DNA of 10,896 bases from assembly GCA_036276035.1 (NCBI GenBank), contig DASUCM010000027.1, positions 1-10,896 on the forward strand, given 5' to 3'. The notes under the pieces are model-generated. The model had not been told where the DNA came from. It ran no database searches and saw nothing but the letters and a program-made list of their open reading frames with translations. Position 1 is the first letter of the stretch, and the number at the start of each line of letters is the position of its first letter. The stretch comes from JACDAF01 sp036276035 (GTDB lineage: Bacteria > Chloroflexota > Limnocylindria > P2-11E). This document shows positions 1 through 6,150 of this stretch, piece after piece. Both the position numbers and the translations under genes were made by a program.

Positions 1-888
1 CTCGTTCCCCTGCAGCCGGAGCACCTGGGCGAGCAGCGCGCACTTCGCCCTCGCGACCTCGGGCTTGCCCGCGTCGCGCACGATGTCGACGAGCAGGAGC
101 TGCGCCTCGTGCGGCGCGATCTCGCTCGAGATGAGCTGCAGCAGGAGATCGGACGCCGCGTGCGTGCGCCCCTCGAGGAGGTGCCACTCCGCTGCCTCGA
201 GCGCGACGGCCGCCGCCCGCGGGTCGCGCCGGGCGATGAGCCGCGCCGCACGCTGCTCGGCGGTCGACGGATCCTGCGGCTCGTCGGGCTCCGGCTCGGG
301 CTCCGGCTCCACCGGCCGCAGGTCCTCGAAGCTCGCGGGGCGCTCGAGGGCCGCGCCGTTCGAGCCGTCCTCCGTCATCGCCTCGGACGCGCGGCTGGGC
401 GTGACGCCGTTGCGCTCCGCGAGGTCGACGAGGCGCGGGTGCGCCCCGAAGCGCTCGAGCGCGTACTCGATCTCGCGCTTCGCGTGGTCGACGTTGCCGA
501 TGACGAGCTGGCCGTCGACGTAGCGGTGCAGCTCGCTCACGGCGGCGTCGAGGTCGCCGGCGAGCGCGAGCGCCGCGGAGAGACGGCGGTGCGAGCCGTG
601 GTCAAGGGGGTCGAGCGCGAGCGCGTCGCGCAGCAGCGCGATCGCGGCGTCGCGGTTGCCGGCCTTCGCGAGGCCGGACGCGCCCTCGCGGAGGATCGCC
701 ACCGCACCGGGCCGGTCCTCGAGCTCGATGAGGACCTTCGCGAGACCGCGGTAGCCGCCGTCCTGGCCGGGGAACTTCGACACGAGGTAGCGGAACTGCT
801 CCTCGGCCTGACGCAGGCGCCCGCCCTGCAGGCTCTTGAGGCCCGAGGCGAGCGCGACCTTGTAGTTGAAGTCCTGCGCGGCCCTCAT
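1..888 (-). CDS. TPR-repeat protein, 3'-truncated by window edge
   Basis: An uninterrupted frame of 296 codons starts at ATG 888-886 and is still open at base 1, so the C-terminus lies outside the window. No start codon lies in frame between the rpsI stop and this ATG; an AGG 4 nt upstream is a weak ribosome binding site. Residues about 8-155 look like tandem helical tetratricopeptide-type repeats, with A/L/G spacing such as AEEQFRYLVSKFP and DAAIALLRDALALDP. Residues about 193-204 form a Glu-Pro linker (EPEPEPEPDEP). A second alpha-helical, Ala/Leu-rich part follows (about 208-296). I see no signal peptide, membrane segment or catalytic motif. It follows rpsI after 22 nt and is probably co-transcribed with it. 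TPR folds usually mediate protein contacts; the specific role is unknown. It is certainly coding by codon bias and fold pattern, but the family is unassigned. Confidence 0.8.
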   Translation of the reverse strand, partial: MRAAQDFNYKVALASGLKSLQGGRLRQAEEQFRYLVSKFPGQDGGYRGLAKVLIELEDRPGAVAILREGASGLAKAGNRDAAIALLRDALALDPLDHGSHRRLSAALALAGDLDAAVSELHRYVDGQLVIGNVDHAKREIEYALERFGAHPRLVDLAERNGVTPSRASEAMTEDGSNGAALERPASFEDLRPVEPEPEPEPDEPQDPSTAEQRAARLIARRDPRAAAVALEAAEWHLLEGRTHAASDLLLQLISSEIAPHEAQLLLVDIVRDAGKPEVARAKCALLAQVLRLQGNE

Positions 889-910
889 CGGGCCTGAGTG
901 TGCGCTCCCG

Positions 911-1306
911 CTAGCGCTTCGTGAACTGCGGGGCCTTGCGGGCCCGCTTCAGGCCGGGCTTCTTGCGCTCCTTCGCCCGGGGGTCCCGGGTGAGGAGGCC
1001 CGCCGCGCGGAGCGCCGTCCGGTGCGTCGCCTCGGCCTGCAGGAGCGCCCGCGCGATGCCGTGGGAGATGGCGCCGGCCTGCCCGCTGTCGCCGCCGCCC
1101 TCCACCTTGACCATGGCGTTGAAGCGGCGGGCGGTGTTCGTCGCGCCGAAGGGCGCCGAGGCGATCTCGGCGAGGCCGTCGCGCCCGAAGTACTCGTCGA
1201 GGGGCTTGCCGTTCACGATGACCGCGCCGTCACCCGGCACCAGGCGCACCCGCGCGATGCTCGTCTTGCGACGGCCGGTCCCCTGGAAGAACGGTGATGC
1301 CTTCAT
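911..1306 (-). CDS. rpsI: 30S ribosomal protein S9
   Basis: 131 residues, the usual size for bacterial S9 (about 130). S9 sits in the head of the small subunit, and its C-terminal tail reaches the P-site tRNA. Visible hallmarks are the N-terminal GTGRRKTSIARVRL (residues 9-22), the family signature GGGDSGQAGAISHGIARAL (about 70-88), and the basic C-terminus ending in QFTKR, close to the usual QFSKR. The ATG at 1306-1304 overlaps the rplM stop in an ATGA quartet, so S9 is translationally coupled to L13, the classical rplM-rpsI pair. The frame stays open far upstream of this ATG, but that extension lies inside rplM in another frame and is not S9-like. Stop codon is TAG. Confidence 0.97.
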   Translation of the reverse strand: MKASPFFQGTGRRKTSIARVRLVPGDGAVIVNGKPLDEYFGRDGLAEIASAPFGATNTARRFNAMVKVEGGGDSGQAGAISHGIARALLQAEATHRTALRAAGLLTRDPRAKERKKPGLKRARKAPQFTKR

Positions 1307-1833
1307 GCCTTCTTCGCCTCCTCGATCGCCTCGGGTCGCTGCGCCTTGTGCGGGTGCTCGGGGCCGGCGTAGATGAAGAGCTTGCGCATCATCTGCTCGC
1401 CGAGCCGGTTGCGCGGCAGCATGCCGCGCACGGAATGCCGCACGACCTCGGTCGGCCGGCGCTTCAGCAGGTCCTCGAGCGACTCGGCGCGGTAGCCGCC
1501 CGGGTAGCCGGAGTGGCGCGAGTAGAACTTGTCCGTGAGCTTCTTGCCGGTCACGCGGATCTTCGCCGCGTTCACGATGACGACGGGGTCGCCCGTGTCG
1601 AGGTGCGGCGTGAAGGTCGCCTTGTGCTTGCCGCGCAGGAGCGTGGCGACCCTCGTCGACAGGCGGCCGAGCGTCGCGCCGTCCGCGTCGACGACGCGCC
1701 ACTGCCGCGAGATCTCTCCCGCTTTCGTCGCGTGCGTCTTCTGGCCGGCGCCGACGATCGTCCGCGCACCGGCGACCGTCCTCGGCACCGCCCTCGTCCG
1801 CTTCTTCTTCTCAGTCGTCGTTGTCGTCGTCAT
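1303..1833 (-). CDS. rplM: 50S ribosomal protein L13, with N-terminal extension
   Basis: L13 is an early-assembling 23S rRNA-binding protein of the large subunit. The conserved core runs from about residue 32 to 170: WRVVDADGATLGRL, RGKHKATFTPHLDTGD, RPTEVVRHSVRGMLPRN and RKLFIYAGPEHPH. I chose ATG 1833 because GGAG lies 8 nt upstream (1842-1845). It gives 176 residues against about 142-147 usually, so there is an N-terminal extension of about 30 residues that begins with six threonines and a basic stretch. Alternatives are ATG 1866 (187 residues, poor ribosome binding site, 56-nt overlap with truA) and GTG 1788 (161 residues, GAGG close upstream). With ATG 1833 the gene overlaps the end of truA by 23 nt. 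The stop TGA overlaps the rpsI start as ATGA. Identity is certain; the start is moderately certain. Confidence 0.93.
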   Translation of the reverse strand: MTTTTTTEKKKRTRAVPRTVAGARTIVGAGQKTHATKAGEISRQWRVVDADGATLGRLSTRVATLLRGKHKATFTPHLDTGDPVVIVNAAKIRVTGKKLTDKFYSRHSGYPGGYRAESLEDLLKRRPTEVVRHSVRGMLPRNRLGEQMMRKLFIYAGPEHPHKAQRPEAIEEAKKA

Positions 1834-2584
1834 CGTCCTCGCTCCGCCGCTTCTGTCGTTCGCCATATTCCACGCTGACCAGGCACAGACCCCGCGCCGG
1901 CGCGCTCGGTCCCGCGCTCGCGCGGTCCCGCGACGCCGTGATCCGCTCGATCTCGTCCGGCCGGAGCTTCCCCCGCCCGATCCAGATCATCGTGCCGACG
2001 ATCCCGCGGACCATCCCGCGGAGGAACGCGTCGGCCGTGATCTCGAATCGGAGCAGGCCGCCGTCGGCCGTCCACTCCGCCCGCCGCACCTCGCGCACGC
2101 CGCCCTCGCCCGCGGCGAAGGCGCCGAAGTCGCGACGCCCGACGAGCGCCGTTGCCGCCCGCCGCATCGCGTCCACGTCGAGCGGTCCCGGGAGCCAGTG
2201 CTCGCGGTGCCGCTCGAGCGGCTCGTGCTGCGGCGCGCAGCGGATCCGGTATTCATATGTGCGTCCCGTCGCCGAGAACCTGGCGTGGAATCCCTCCCCC
2301 GCCGGCTCCAGCGCCGAGACCGCGATGTCCTCGGGAAGGAGGGCGTTGACCCCCCGTCCCATCGCCGTTCCGTCCAGCGCGCTCGCCGTCCGGAAGTTGA
2401 TCACCTGTCCTGTCGCGTGGACCCCCGCGTCGGTCCGCCCCGCTCCGGTGACCCGCACCGGCTCGCCGCAGATCTCCGCGAGCGAGCGCTCGAGCTCGCC
2501 CTGCACGGTCGGCGCGTTCGGCTGGATCTGGAACCCGGCGTACCGGGTGCCGTCATAGCCGACCGTCGCTCTCCAGTTCTTCGC
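1811..2584 (-). CDS. truA: tRNA pseudouridine synthase A, start codon not identifiable
   Basis: TruA converts uridines 38-40 of the tRNA anticodon stem to pseudouridine. The catalytic-aspartate motif GAGRTDAGVHATGQV is intact (Asp about residue 52, counted from base 2584), and the C-terminal part FLRGMVRGIVGTMIWIGRG is typical. The conserved N-terminal strand YDGTRYAGFQIQPNAPTVQ is encoded at about 2504-2557. In this frame there is no ATG, GTG, TTG or CTG between the rplQ TAG (2585-2587) and that strand. The first canonical start, GTG 2506-2504, would delete about 26 conserved residues. The interval given is the homologous open stretch (257 residues, a normal TruA length). Possible causes are a GTG-to-GCG change at 2582-2584, a non-standard ACG start at 2564-2566 (GGAGA just upstream), or a sequencing error. 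The C-terminus ends in an aspartate-rich run overlapping rplM. Confidence 0.88.
   Translation of the reverse strand, partial: AKNWRATVGYDGTRYAGFQIQPNAPTVQGELERSLAEICGEPVRVTGAGRTDAGVHATGQVINFRTASALDGTAMGRGVNALLPEDIAVSALEPAGEGFHARFSATGRTYEYRIRCAPQHEPLERHREHWLPGPLDVDAMRRAATALVGRRDFGAFAAGEGGVREVRRAEWTADGGLLRFEITADAFLRGMVRGIVGTMIWIGRGKLRPDEIERITASRDRASAGPSAPARGLCLVSVEYGERQKRRSEDDDDDNDD
1842..1845 (-). promoter_or_regulatory. Shine-Dalgarno site for rplM
   Basis: GGAG on the minus strand, 8 nt before ATG 1833, inside the 3' end of truA. It supports ATG 1833 over the upstream ATG 1866, which has only a weak GGA next to it. Confidence 0.5.
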
Positions 2585-3130
2585 CTAGGCACCCGCCTTC
2601 GTGGTCTTTTTGATAGGCGCAGCCGCTTTCTTTGCCGTCGTCTTCTTCGCGGCGGTCGTCTTCTTCGCCGGCTGCTCCGCGTCGTCCGCCTTCGCGGCGC
2701 GGCGCGGGATGCGCAGACGGCGCTTCGGCTTCGCCTCCTCGGCGGCGGCCTCGTCGACCGCCTTCTGCTCGTCGACGCCCGGCATGAGCTCGATGAGCAT
2801 CACCGGCGCCGAGTCGCCGACGCGGCGGCCGAGGTGCGTGATCCGCGTGAAGCCCGAGGTGCGGTCCGGGTAGCGCTGGGGCAGGTCGTCGAAGACCTTC
2901 TCGACGATCTCCGGCTCGAAGAGGAAGGCCGTCGCGCGGCGGCGCGCCGCGAGCGAGCCGTCCTTGCCGAGCCCGATCATGCGGTCCACCAGGCGGCGGA
3001 CCTCCTTCGCCTTCGCCTCGGTCGTCTTCACGCGCTCGTACCGCAGGACGGACAGCGTGAGGTTGCGGAGCATCGCCTTGCGGTGCGCCGACGGCCGGCC
3101 GAACGTACGGAGGTGGGTCTGGTGCGGCAC
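2585..3130 (-). CDS. rplQ: 50S ribosomal protein L17, with basic C-terminal tail
   Basis: L17 binds 23S rRNA near the exit-tunnel side of the large subunit. The core, residues about 1-117, contains HLRTFGRPSAHRKAMLRNL, the basic TTEAKAKEVRRLVDRMI helix and a FTRITHLGRRVGDSAPVMLIEL end, matching bacterial L17. The start is GTG 3130-3128, which shares one base with the rpoA stop (TAGTG). Residues about 118-181 are an extra Lys/Ala/Thr-rich tail with repeated KKTTAAKKTTAKKAA-like units, resembling the basic tails seen on L17 or histone-like proteins in some GC-rich bacteria. Toward the end of the tail, codons such as AAA, ATC and CCT are less GC-biased than in the core. The TAG stop is in the same frame as the following truA. 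Confidence 0.95.
   Translation of the reverse strand: MPHQTHLRTFGRPSAHRKAMLRNLTLSVLRYERVKTTEAKAKEVRRLVDRMIGLGKDGSLAARRRATAFLFEPEIVEKVFDDLPQRYPDRTSGFTRITHLGRRVGDSAPVMLIELMPGVDEQKAVDEAAAEEAKPKRRLRIPRRAAKADDAEQPAKKTTAAKKTTAKKAAAPIKKTTKAGA
2637..2672 (-). repeat. Two 18-bp direct repeat units inside the rplQ tail
   Basis: Positions 2637-2654 and 2655-2672 are adjacent 18-bp units whose first 14 bases on the plus strand are identical (gtcgtcttcttcgc). They encode the repeated Ala-Lys-Lys-Thr-Thr pattern of the L17 tail. The array probably arises by slippage or duplication in low-complexity coding sequence. Confidence 0.7.
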
Positions 3131-4215
3131 TAGCGCTCTTCGTCCTTCAGGGTGCCGAGCGTGTCGTCCGCGTCGCCGCGGAGCTCGCCGGCCTCACCGC
3201 GCAGCTCGTCGATCTCGTCGTCGGACTCGGCCAGGTCCTCGACGTCCTCGACGGTCCCGTTCTCGCTCTCGTCGCGGACCGGGGCCTCGATGAGACCGCG
3301 CGCCGCGAGGCGCTCCTTGATCTCGTCGAGCGACTTCTTGCCGAAGTTGCGCATGCGGAGAAGCTCCTCGTCCGGCGTCTGGAGCAGCTGGCCGACCTTC
3401 GTGATGCCGTGGCGCTTCAGCGAGTTGAAGGCGCGCTGCGGCAGGTCGAGGTCCTCGATCGGCATGTCCGAGATGCCCGACGGCAGCGCGCCCGGGGCGG
3501 CCGCGGCCGGCTGCTGGAAGGCCGCCTGCGAGCGGGTCAGGCCCTGGAACAGCGAGAACTGCTGCACGAGGATCTGCGCGCCCTGGGCGACGGCCTCGTC
3601 CGGCGGCGTCGTGCCGTCGGTCCAGACCTCGATGATGAGGCGGTCGTAGTTCGTGACCTGCCCGACGCGCGTGTTCTCCACGTGGAAGTTCACGCGCTTC
3701 ACCGGGGAGAAGAGCGCGTCGATCGGGATGACCCCGATCGGCAGGCCCTCGCGGCGGTCGCCCGAGGTGAAGCCGCGGCCGGTCTCGACCGTGAGCTCCA
3801 TCCAGAGCGATGCCTCGGGCTCGAGCGTCGCGATGTGCGTCTCGGGGTTCACGATCTCGATGTCGCTCGTGGTCTGGATGTCGCCCGCGGTGACGTCACC
3901 GGGGCCCTCCTTCTCGAGCGTGAGCGTGACCGGCTCGCCCGCGAACGAGCGCAGGCGGATGTTCTTCAGGTTGAGGACGATCTGGACGACGTCCTCCTTC
4001 ACGCCGGGGACCGTCGAGAACTCGTGCGCGACGCCGCGGATGCGCGCGGCCGTCACGGCCGCGCCCGGCAGCGAGCTCAGGAGCACGCGGCGGAGCGAGT
4101 TGCCGAGCGTCGTGCCGTAGCCCGACGAGAGCGGCTCGCATACGAACTTGCCGTAGCGGTCGTCGCCCTCGAGGCGCTCGATCTTCGGGTATTCCAGCTC
4201 TACAGACATGGTCAT
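3130..4215 (-). CDS. rpoA: DNA-directed RNA polymerase subunit alpha
   Basis: 361 residues. The alpha subunit dimerises to nucleate the polymerase (alpha-2, beta, beta', omega) and contacts upstream promoter DNA and activators. The N-terminal domain (about 1-230) shows FVCEPLSSGYGTTLGNSLRR and VLLSSLPGAAVT, the dimerisation and beta-binding region. The C-terminal domain (about 251-308) holds LPQRAFNSLKRHGI and MRNFGKKSLDEIKERL; R261, N264 and G292-K293-K294 correspond to the E. coli DNA-contact residues around R265, N268 and G296-K298. An Ala/Pro/Gln linker joins the domains. Residues 313-361 are a strongly acidic tail beyond the normal end. The start is ATG 4215, because GAGGAG lies 8 nt upstream; a second ATG at 4209 is too far from that site. 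The frame extending upstream to 4833 lies within rpsD and is spurious. Confidence 0.97.
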   Translation of the reverse strand: MTMSVELEYPKIERLEGDDRYGKFVCEPLSSGYGTTLGNSLRRVLLSSLPGAAVTAARIRGVAHEFSTVPGVKEDVVQIVLNLKNIRLRSFAGEPVTLTLEKEGPGDVTAGDIQTTSDIEIVNPETHIATLEPEASLWMELTVETGRGFTSGDRREGLPIGVIPIDALFSPVKRVNFHVENTRVGQVTNYDRLIIEVWTDGTTPPDEAVAQGAQILVQQFSLFQGLTRSQAAFQQPAAAAPGALPSGISDMPIEDLDLPQRAFNSLKRHGITKVGQLLQTPDEELLRMRNFGKKSLDEIKERLAARGLIEAPVRDESENGTVEDVEDLAESDDEIDELRGEAGELRGDADDTLGTLKDEER

Positions 4216-4223
4216 GGGTGTCT

Positions 4224-4229
4224 CTCCTC
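4224..4229 (-). promoter_or_regulatory. Shine-Dalgarno site for rpoA
   Basis: GAGGAG on the minus strand in the 26-nt rpsD-rpoA gap, 8 nt before ATG 4215. It decides between the two nearby start codons (MTMSVE versus MSVE) in favour of the first. Confidence 0.7.
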
Positions 4230-4241
4230 TAGTGGCGCGGG

Positions 4242-4865
4242 CTAACGGGAGTAATGCTCGACGATGAGCTGCGTGTCGACCTGCGCTTCGATCTGGCCGC
4301 GCTCCGGCGCGGTGATGACCTTCGCCGTGAACGCCTCGGGGTCGACCTCGAGCCAGCCGGGTCGCGGCTGCGTCTTGGCCCAGGCGAGGACGTCCTTGAA
4401 GTACTGCGAGGACTTGCTCGACTCGTGCACGGCGACGAGGTCGCCGGCCTTCACCGTGCGGCTCGGCGTCTTCGAGCGGCGCCCGTTCACCGTGATGTGC
4501 GCGTGCGTCACGAGCTGGCGCGCCTGCGCGCGCGACTTCGCGAAGCCCGAGCGGTACACGACGTTGTCGAGGCGCGCCTCGAGGAGCTCGAGGAGCTGGT
4601 CGCCCGTCGCGCCGGTCAGCTCGTCGGCGCGGTCGAACGTGCCCTTCATCTGGCGCTCCATGACCCCGTACATGCGCCGCGCCTTCTGCTTCTCGCGGAG
4701 CTGCAGCGCGAAGTCGGAGACCTTGCGCCGGCGCTGCTGGTGCATGCCGGGCGGCGAGGGGCGCTTCTCGAAGGTGCACTTCGTGACGCACTTCTCGCCC
4801 TTCAGGTAGAGCTTCATGCCCTCGCGGCGGCACTGGCGGCAGCGCGGGCCGGTGTATCGAGCCAC
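4242..4865 (-). CDS. rpsD: 30S ribosomal protein S4, zinc-binding type
   Basis: 207 residues, the standard length. S4 is a primary 16S rRNA-binding protein that starts assembly of the small subunit body and lines the mRNA entry. In many bacteria it also represses its own operon by binding the mRNA leader; no such leader is evident here. Cys9, Cys12, Cys26 and Cys30 form the Cys4 zinc site of the C+ form. The S4 RNA-binding domain covers about 97-160, with LDNVVYRSGFAKSRAQARQL and the HAHITVNGRRS loop. The start is GTG 4865-4863 (reading MARYTGP), preceded by GGGGAGGG at 4869-4876, which overlaps the rpsK stop. That site sits rather close to the start. Confidence 0.97.
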   Translation of the reverse strand: MARYTGPRCRQCRREGMKLYLKGEKCVTKCTFEKRPSPPGMHQQRRRKVSDFALQLREKQKARRMYGVMERQMKGTFDRADELTGATGDQLLELLEARLDNVVYRSGFAKSRAQARQLVTHAHITVNGRRSKTPSRTVKAGDLVAVHESSKSSQYFKDVLAWAKTQPRPGWLEVDPEAFTAKVITAPERGQIEAQVDTQLIVEHYSR

Positions 4866-4875
4866 GTTCCCTCCC

Positions 4876-5361
4876 CTAGACCCGGCGCCGCTTCGGTGGG
4901 CGGCAGCCGTTGTGCGGGATCGGCGTCACGTCGGTGATCGCCGTGACCTCGAGGCCCGCCGCCTCGAGCGCGCGGATCGCGGCTTCACGTCCGGCGCCCG
5001 GACCGCGGACGAAGACCTCGACCGTGCGCATGCCCTGCTCGATCGCCTTGCGCGCCGCGTTCTCGGCGGTGATCTGCGCCGCGTACGGCGTGCTCTTGCG
5101 CGAGCCCTTCCAGCCGGACGCGCCGGCGGACGACCACGCGATCACCTTCCCGGTGACGTCGGTGAGCGAGACGATCGTGTTGTTGAAGGACGCCTTGATG
5201 TGCGCGTGCCCGCGCGGCACGACGCGCTTGTCGCGCTTGCGGCGGACGCGCTCCGGCTTCTGGGTGGCCTCGCCGCCCTCGGCCTTCGCCGGGGCGTCGC
5301 CCTTCTTCGGACGCTCGGCACGCGCCGGCTTGTCGGGGGCCGCGCTCTTCTCCTGTGCCAT
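4876..5361 (-). CDS. rpsK: 30S ribosomal protein S11, with N-terminal extension
   Basis: S11 lies on the small-subunit platform next to the mRNA exit. The core, about residues 39-161, has AHIKASFNNTIVSLTDVTG, WSSAGASGWKGSRKSTPYAA, the signature RGPGAGREAAIRALEAAGL and the ending DVTPIPHNGCRPPKRRRV. Total length is 161 against about 129 usually. The extra 30 or so residues are an Ala/Lys/Pro/Glu-rich, probably disordered N-terminal extension (AAPDKPARAERPKKGDAPAK). The start ATG 5361-5359 shares one base with the rpsM stop (TAATG), which fixes it firmly by coupling. No internal ATG start offers a shorter product without cutting the core. The stop TAG lies 10 nt before rpsD. Confidence 0.96.
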   Translation of the reverse strand: MAQEKSAAPDKPARAERPKKGDAPAKAEGGEATQKPERVRRKRDKRVVPRGHAHIKASFNNTIVSLTDVTGKVIAWSSAGASGWKGSRKSTPYAAQITAENAARKAIEQGMRTVEVFVRGPGAGREAAIRALEAAGLEVTAITDVTPIPHNGCRPPKRRRV

Positions 5362-5744
5362 TAGGTCTTCGCCGCCGCTTTCTTCTTGCCGGCGACCGTC
5401 TTGCGCGGACCCTTGCGCGTGCGCGCGTTCGTGCGGGTGCGCTGGCCCTTCGTCGGCAGACCCTTGCGGTGGCGGAGGCCGCGGTACGAGCCGATCTCCT
5501 GGAGGCGCTTGATGTTCAGCGCGACCTCGCGGCGGAGGTCACCCTCGACGGTGAAGGTGCGGTCGATGATCTCGCGGAGCTTGGAGACCTGGGCCTCGGT
5601 GAGGTCGCGCACGCGGATCGCGCCGTCGACGCGCGCCTCGTCACAGGTGCGCTTCGCCGTCGCGGGTCCGATCCCGTAGATGTAGCGGAGCGACACGTCC
5701 ACGCGCTTGTCGCGCGGGATGTCGACGCCAGAGATGCGTGCCAT
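5361..5744 (-). CDS. rpsM: 30S ribosomal protein S13
   Basis: 127 residues. S13 is at the top of the small-subunit head, forms the B1 bridges to the large subunit and contacts P-site tRNA with its tail. Seen here are MARISGVDIPRDKRV, the helix-hairpin-helix-like IYGIGPATAKRTC (about 22-34), the signature RGLRHRKGLPTKGQRT (about 88-103) followed by RTNARTRKG, and a Lys/Ala-rich tail. The ATG at 5744-5742 has AAGGAG upstream that overlaps the rpmJ TAA stop. The TAA stop overlaps rpsK by one base. Confidence 0.97.
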   Translation of the reverse strand: MARISGVDIPRDKRVDVSLRYIYGIGPATAKRTCDEARVDGAIRVRDLTEAQVSKLREIIDRTFTVEGDLRREVALNIKRLQEIGSYRGLRHRKGLPTKGQRTRTNARTRKGPRKTVAGKKKAAAKT

Positions 5745-5753
5745 GCCCTCTCC

Positions 5754-5867
5754 TTACCCCTGCCGCTGCTTGTGCTTCGGCTCGGAGCAGATCACGAGGA
5801 TCACGCCCTCCCGCCGGATGATCTTGCACTTGTCGCAGCGCTTCTTGACGCTCGCCCGGACTTTCAC
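5754..5867 (-). CDS. rpmJ: 50S ribosomal protein L36, zinc-binding type
   Basis: A 37-codon gene. It begins with GTG 5867-5865, sharing one base with the infA stop (TAGTG), and ends at TAA 5756-5754. The product reads MKVRASVKKRCDKCKIIRRE and then continues to a KHKQRQG end, the exact form of bacterial L36. Cys11, Cys14, Cys27 and His32 form the intact zinc ribbon, so this is the zinc-dependent version and not the zinc-free paralogue. L36 is the smallest large-subunit protein and stabilises 23S rRNA near helices 89-97. Position between infA and rpsM is the standard order in many bacteria. The stop codon is built into the Shine-Dalgarno site of rpsM. Confidence 0.97.
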   Translation of the reverse strand: MKVRASVKKRCDKCKIIRREGVILVICSEPKHKQRQG

Positions 5868-6103
5868 TAGTACCTCACCCTTCGCGTGATGCGACCCCGC
5901 TTGAGGTCATATGGCGACAGCTCCACGAGGACCTTGTCGCCGGGGACCACCCGGATGAAGTTCATCCGCATCTTCCCCGAGATGTGTGCCAGGACCGAGT
6001 GACCGTTCTGCAGATCGACCTTGAACATCGCGTTCGGGAGAGCCTCGGCGACCGTGCCCTCCACCTCGATGACGTCCTTGCTCGGTTTGCTAGACGAGGC
6101 CAT
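5867..6103 (-). CDS. infA: Translation initiation factor IF-1
   Basis: 78 residues; the family usually has about 72. IF-1 is a single OB-fold protein that binds the A-site of the 30S subunit during initiation. The motif string DVIEVEGTVAEALPNAMFKV, then GHSVLAHISGKMRMNFIRV and PGDKVLVELSPYDLKRGRI, is diagnostic. The first 9 residues (MASSSKPSK) are a slightly longer Ser/Lys-rich lead than usual. The start ATG 6103-6101 is forced: the codon just upstream in frame is TGA. No good Shine-Dalgarno site precedes it; only GGTG 4 nt upstream or GGAG about 20 nt upstream is visible. It is the first gene after the only sizeable gap and probably heads its own transcription unit. Confidence 0.97.
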   Translation of the reverse strand: MASSSKPSKDVIEVEGTVAEALPNAMFKVDLQNGHSVLAHISGKMRMNFIRVVPGDKVLVELSPYDLKRGRITRRVRY

Positions 6104-6150
6104 TCACACCAACACAGGCGTCTCCGCGGCAACGCGCCACGGGAACGGAA

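Noticed and set aside
109..897. A 262-codon plus-strand frame in the left region
   Set aside because: The minus strand has an uninterrupted 296-codon frame with helical TPR-like pattern and operon orientation; the plus frame is its low-complexity shadow.
2585..2587. Genome-wide recoding of TAG as a sense codon to explain the rplQ-truA frame
   Set aside because: TAG ends nine other genes in the window exactly where their families end, so it is a normal stop here.
1529..3133. A 534-codon plus-strand open frame, with other long plus-strand frames across the window
   Set aside because: They lie opposite clearly identified ribosomal, rpoA and truA genes. Their products are Arg/Ala/Leu-rich with no family motif, as expected from antisense frames of G/C-biased third positions.
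4216..4833. Long upstream extension of the rpoA frame
   Set aside because: It lies within rpsD in another frame; rpoA has a good ribosome binding site and start at 4215.
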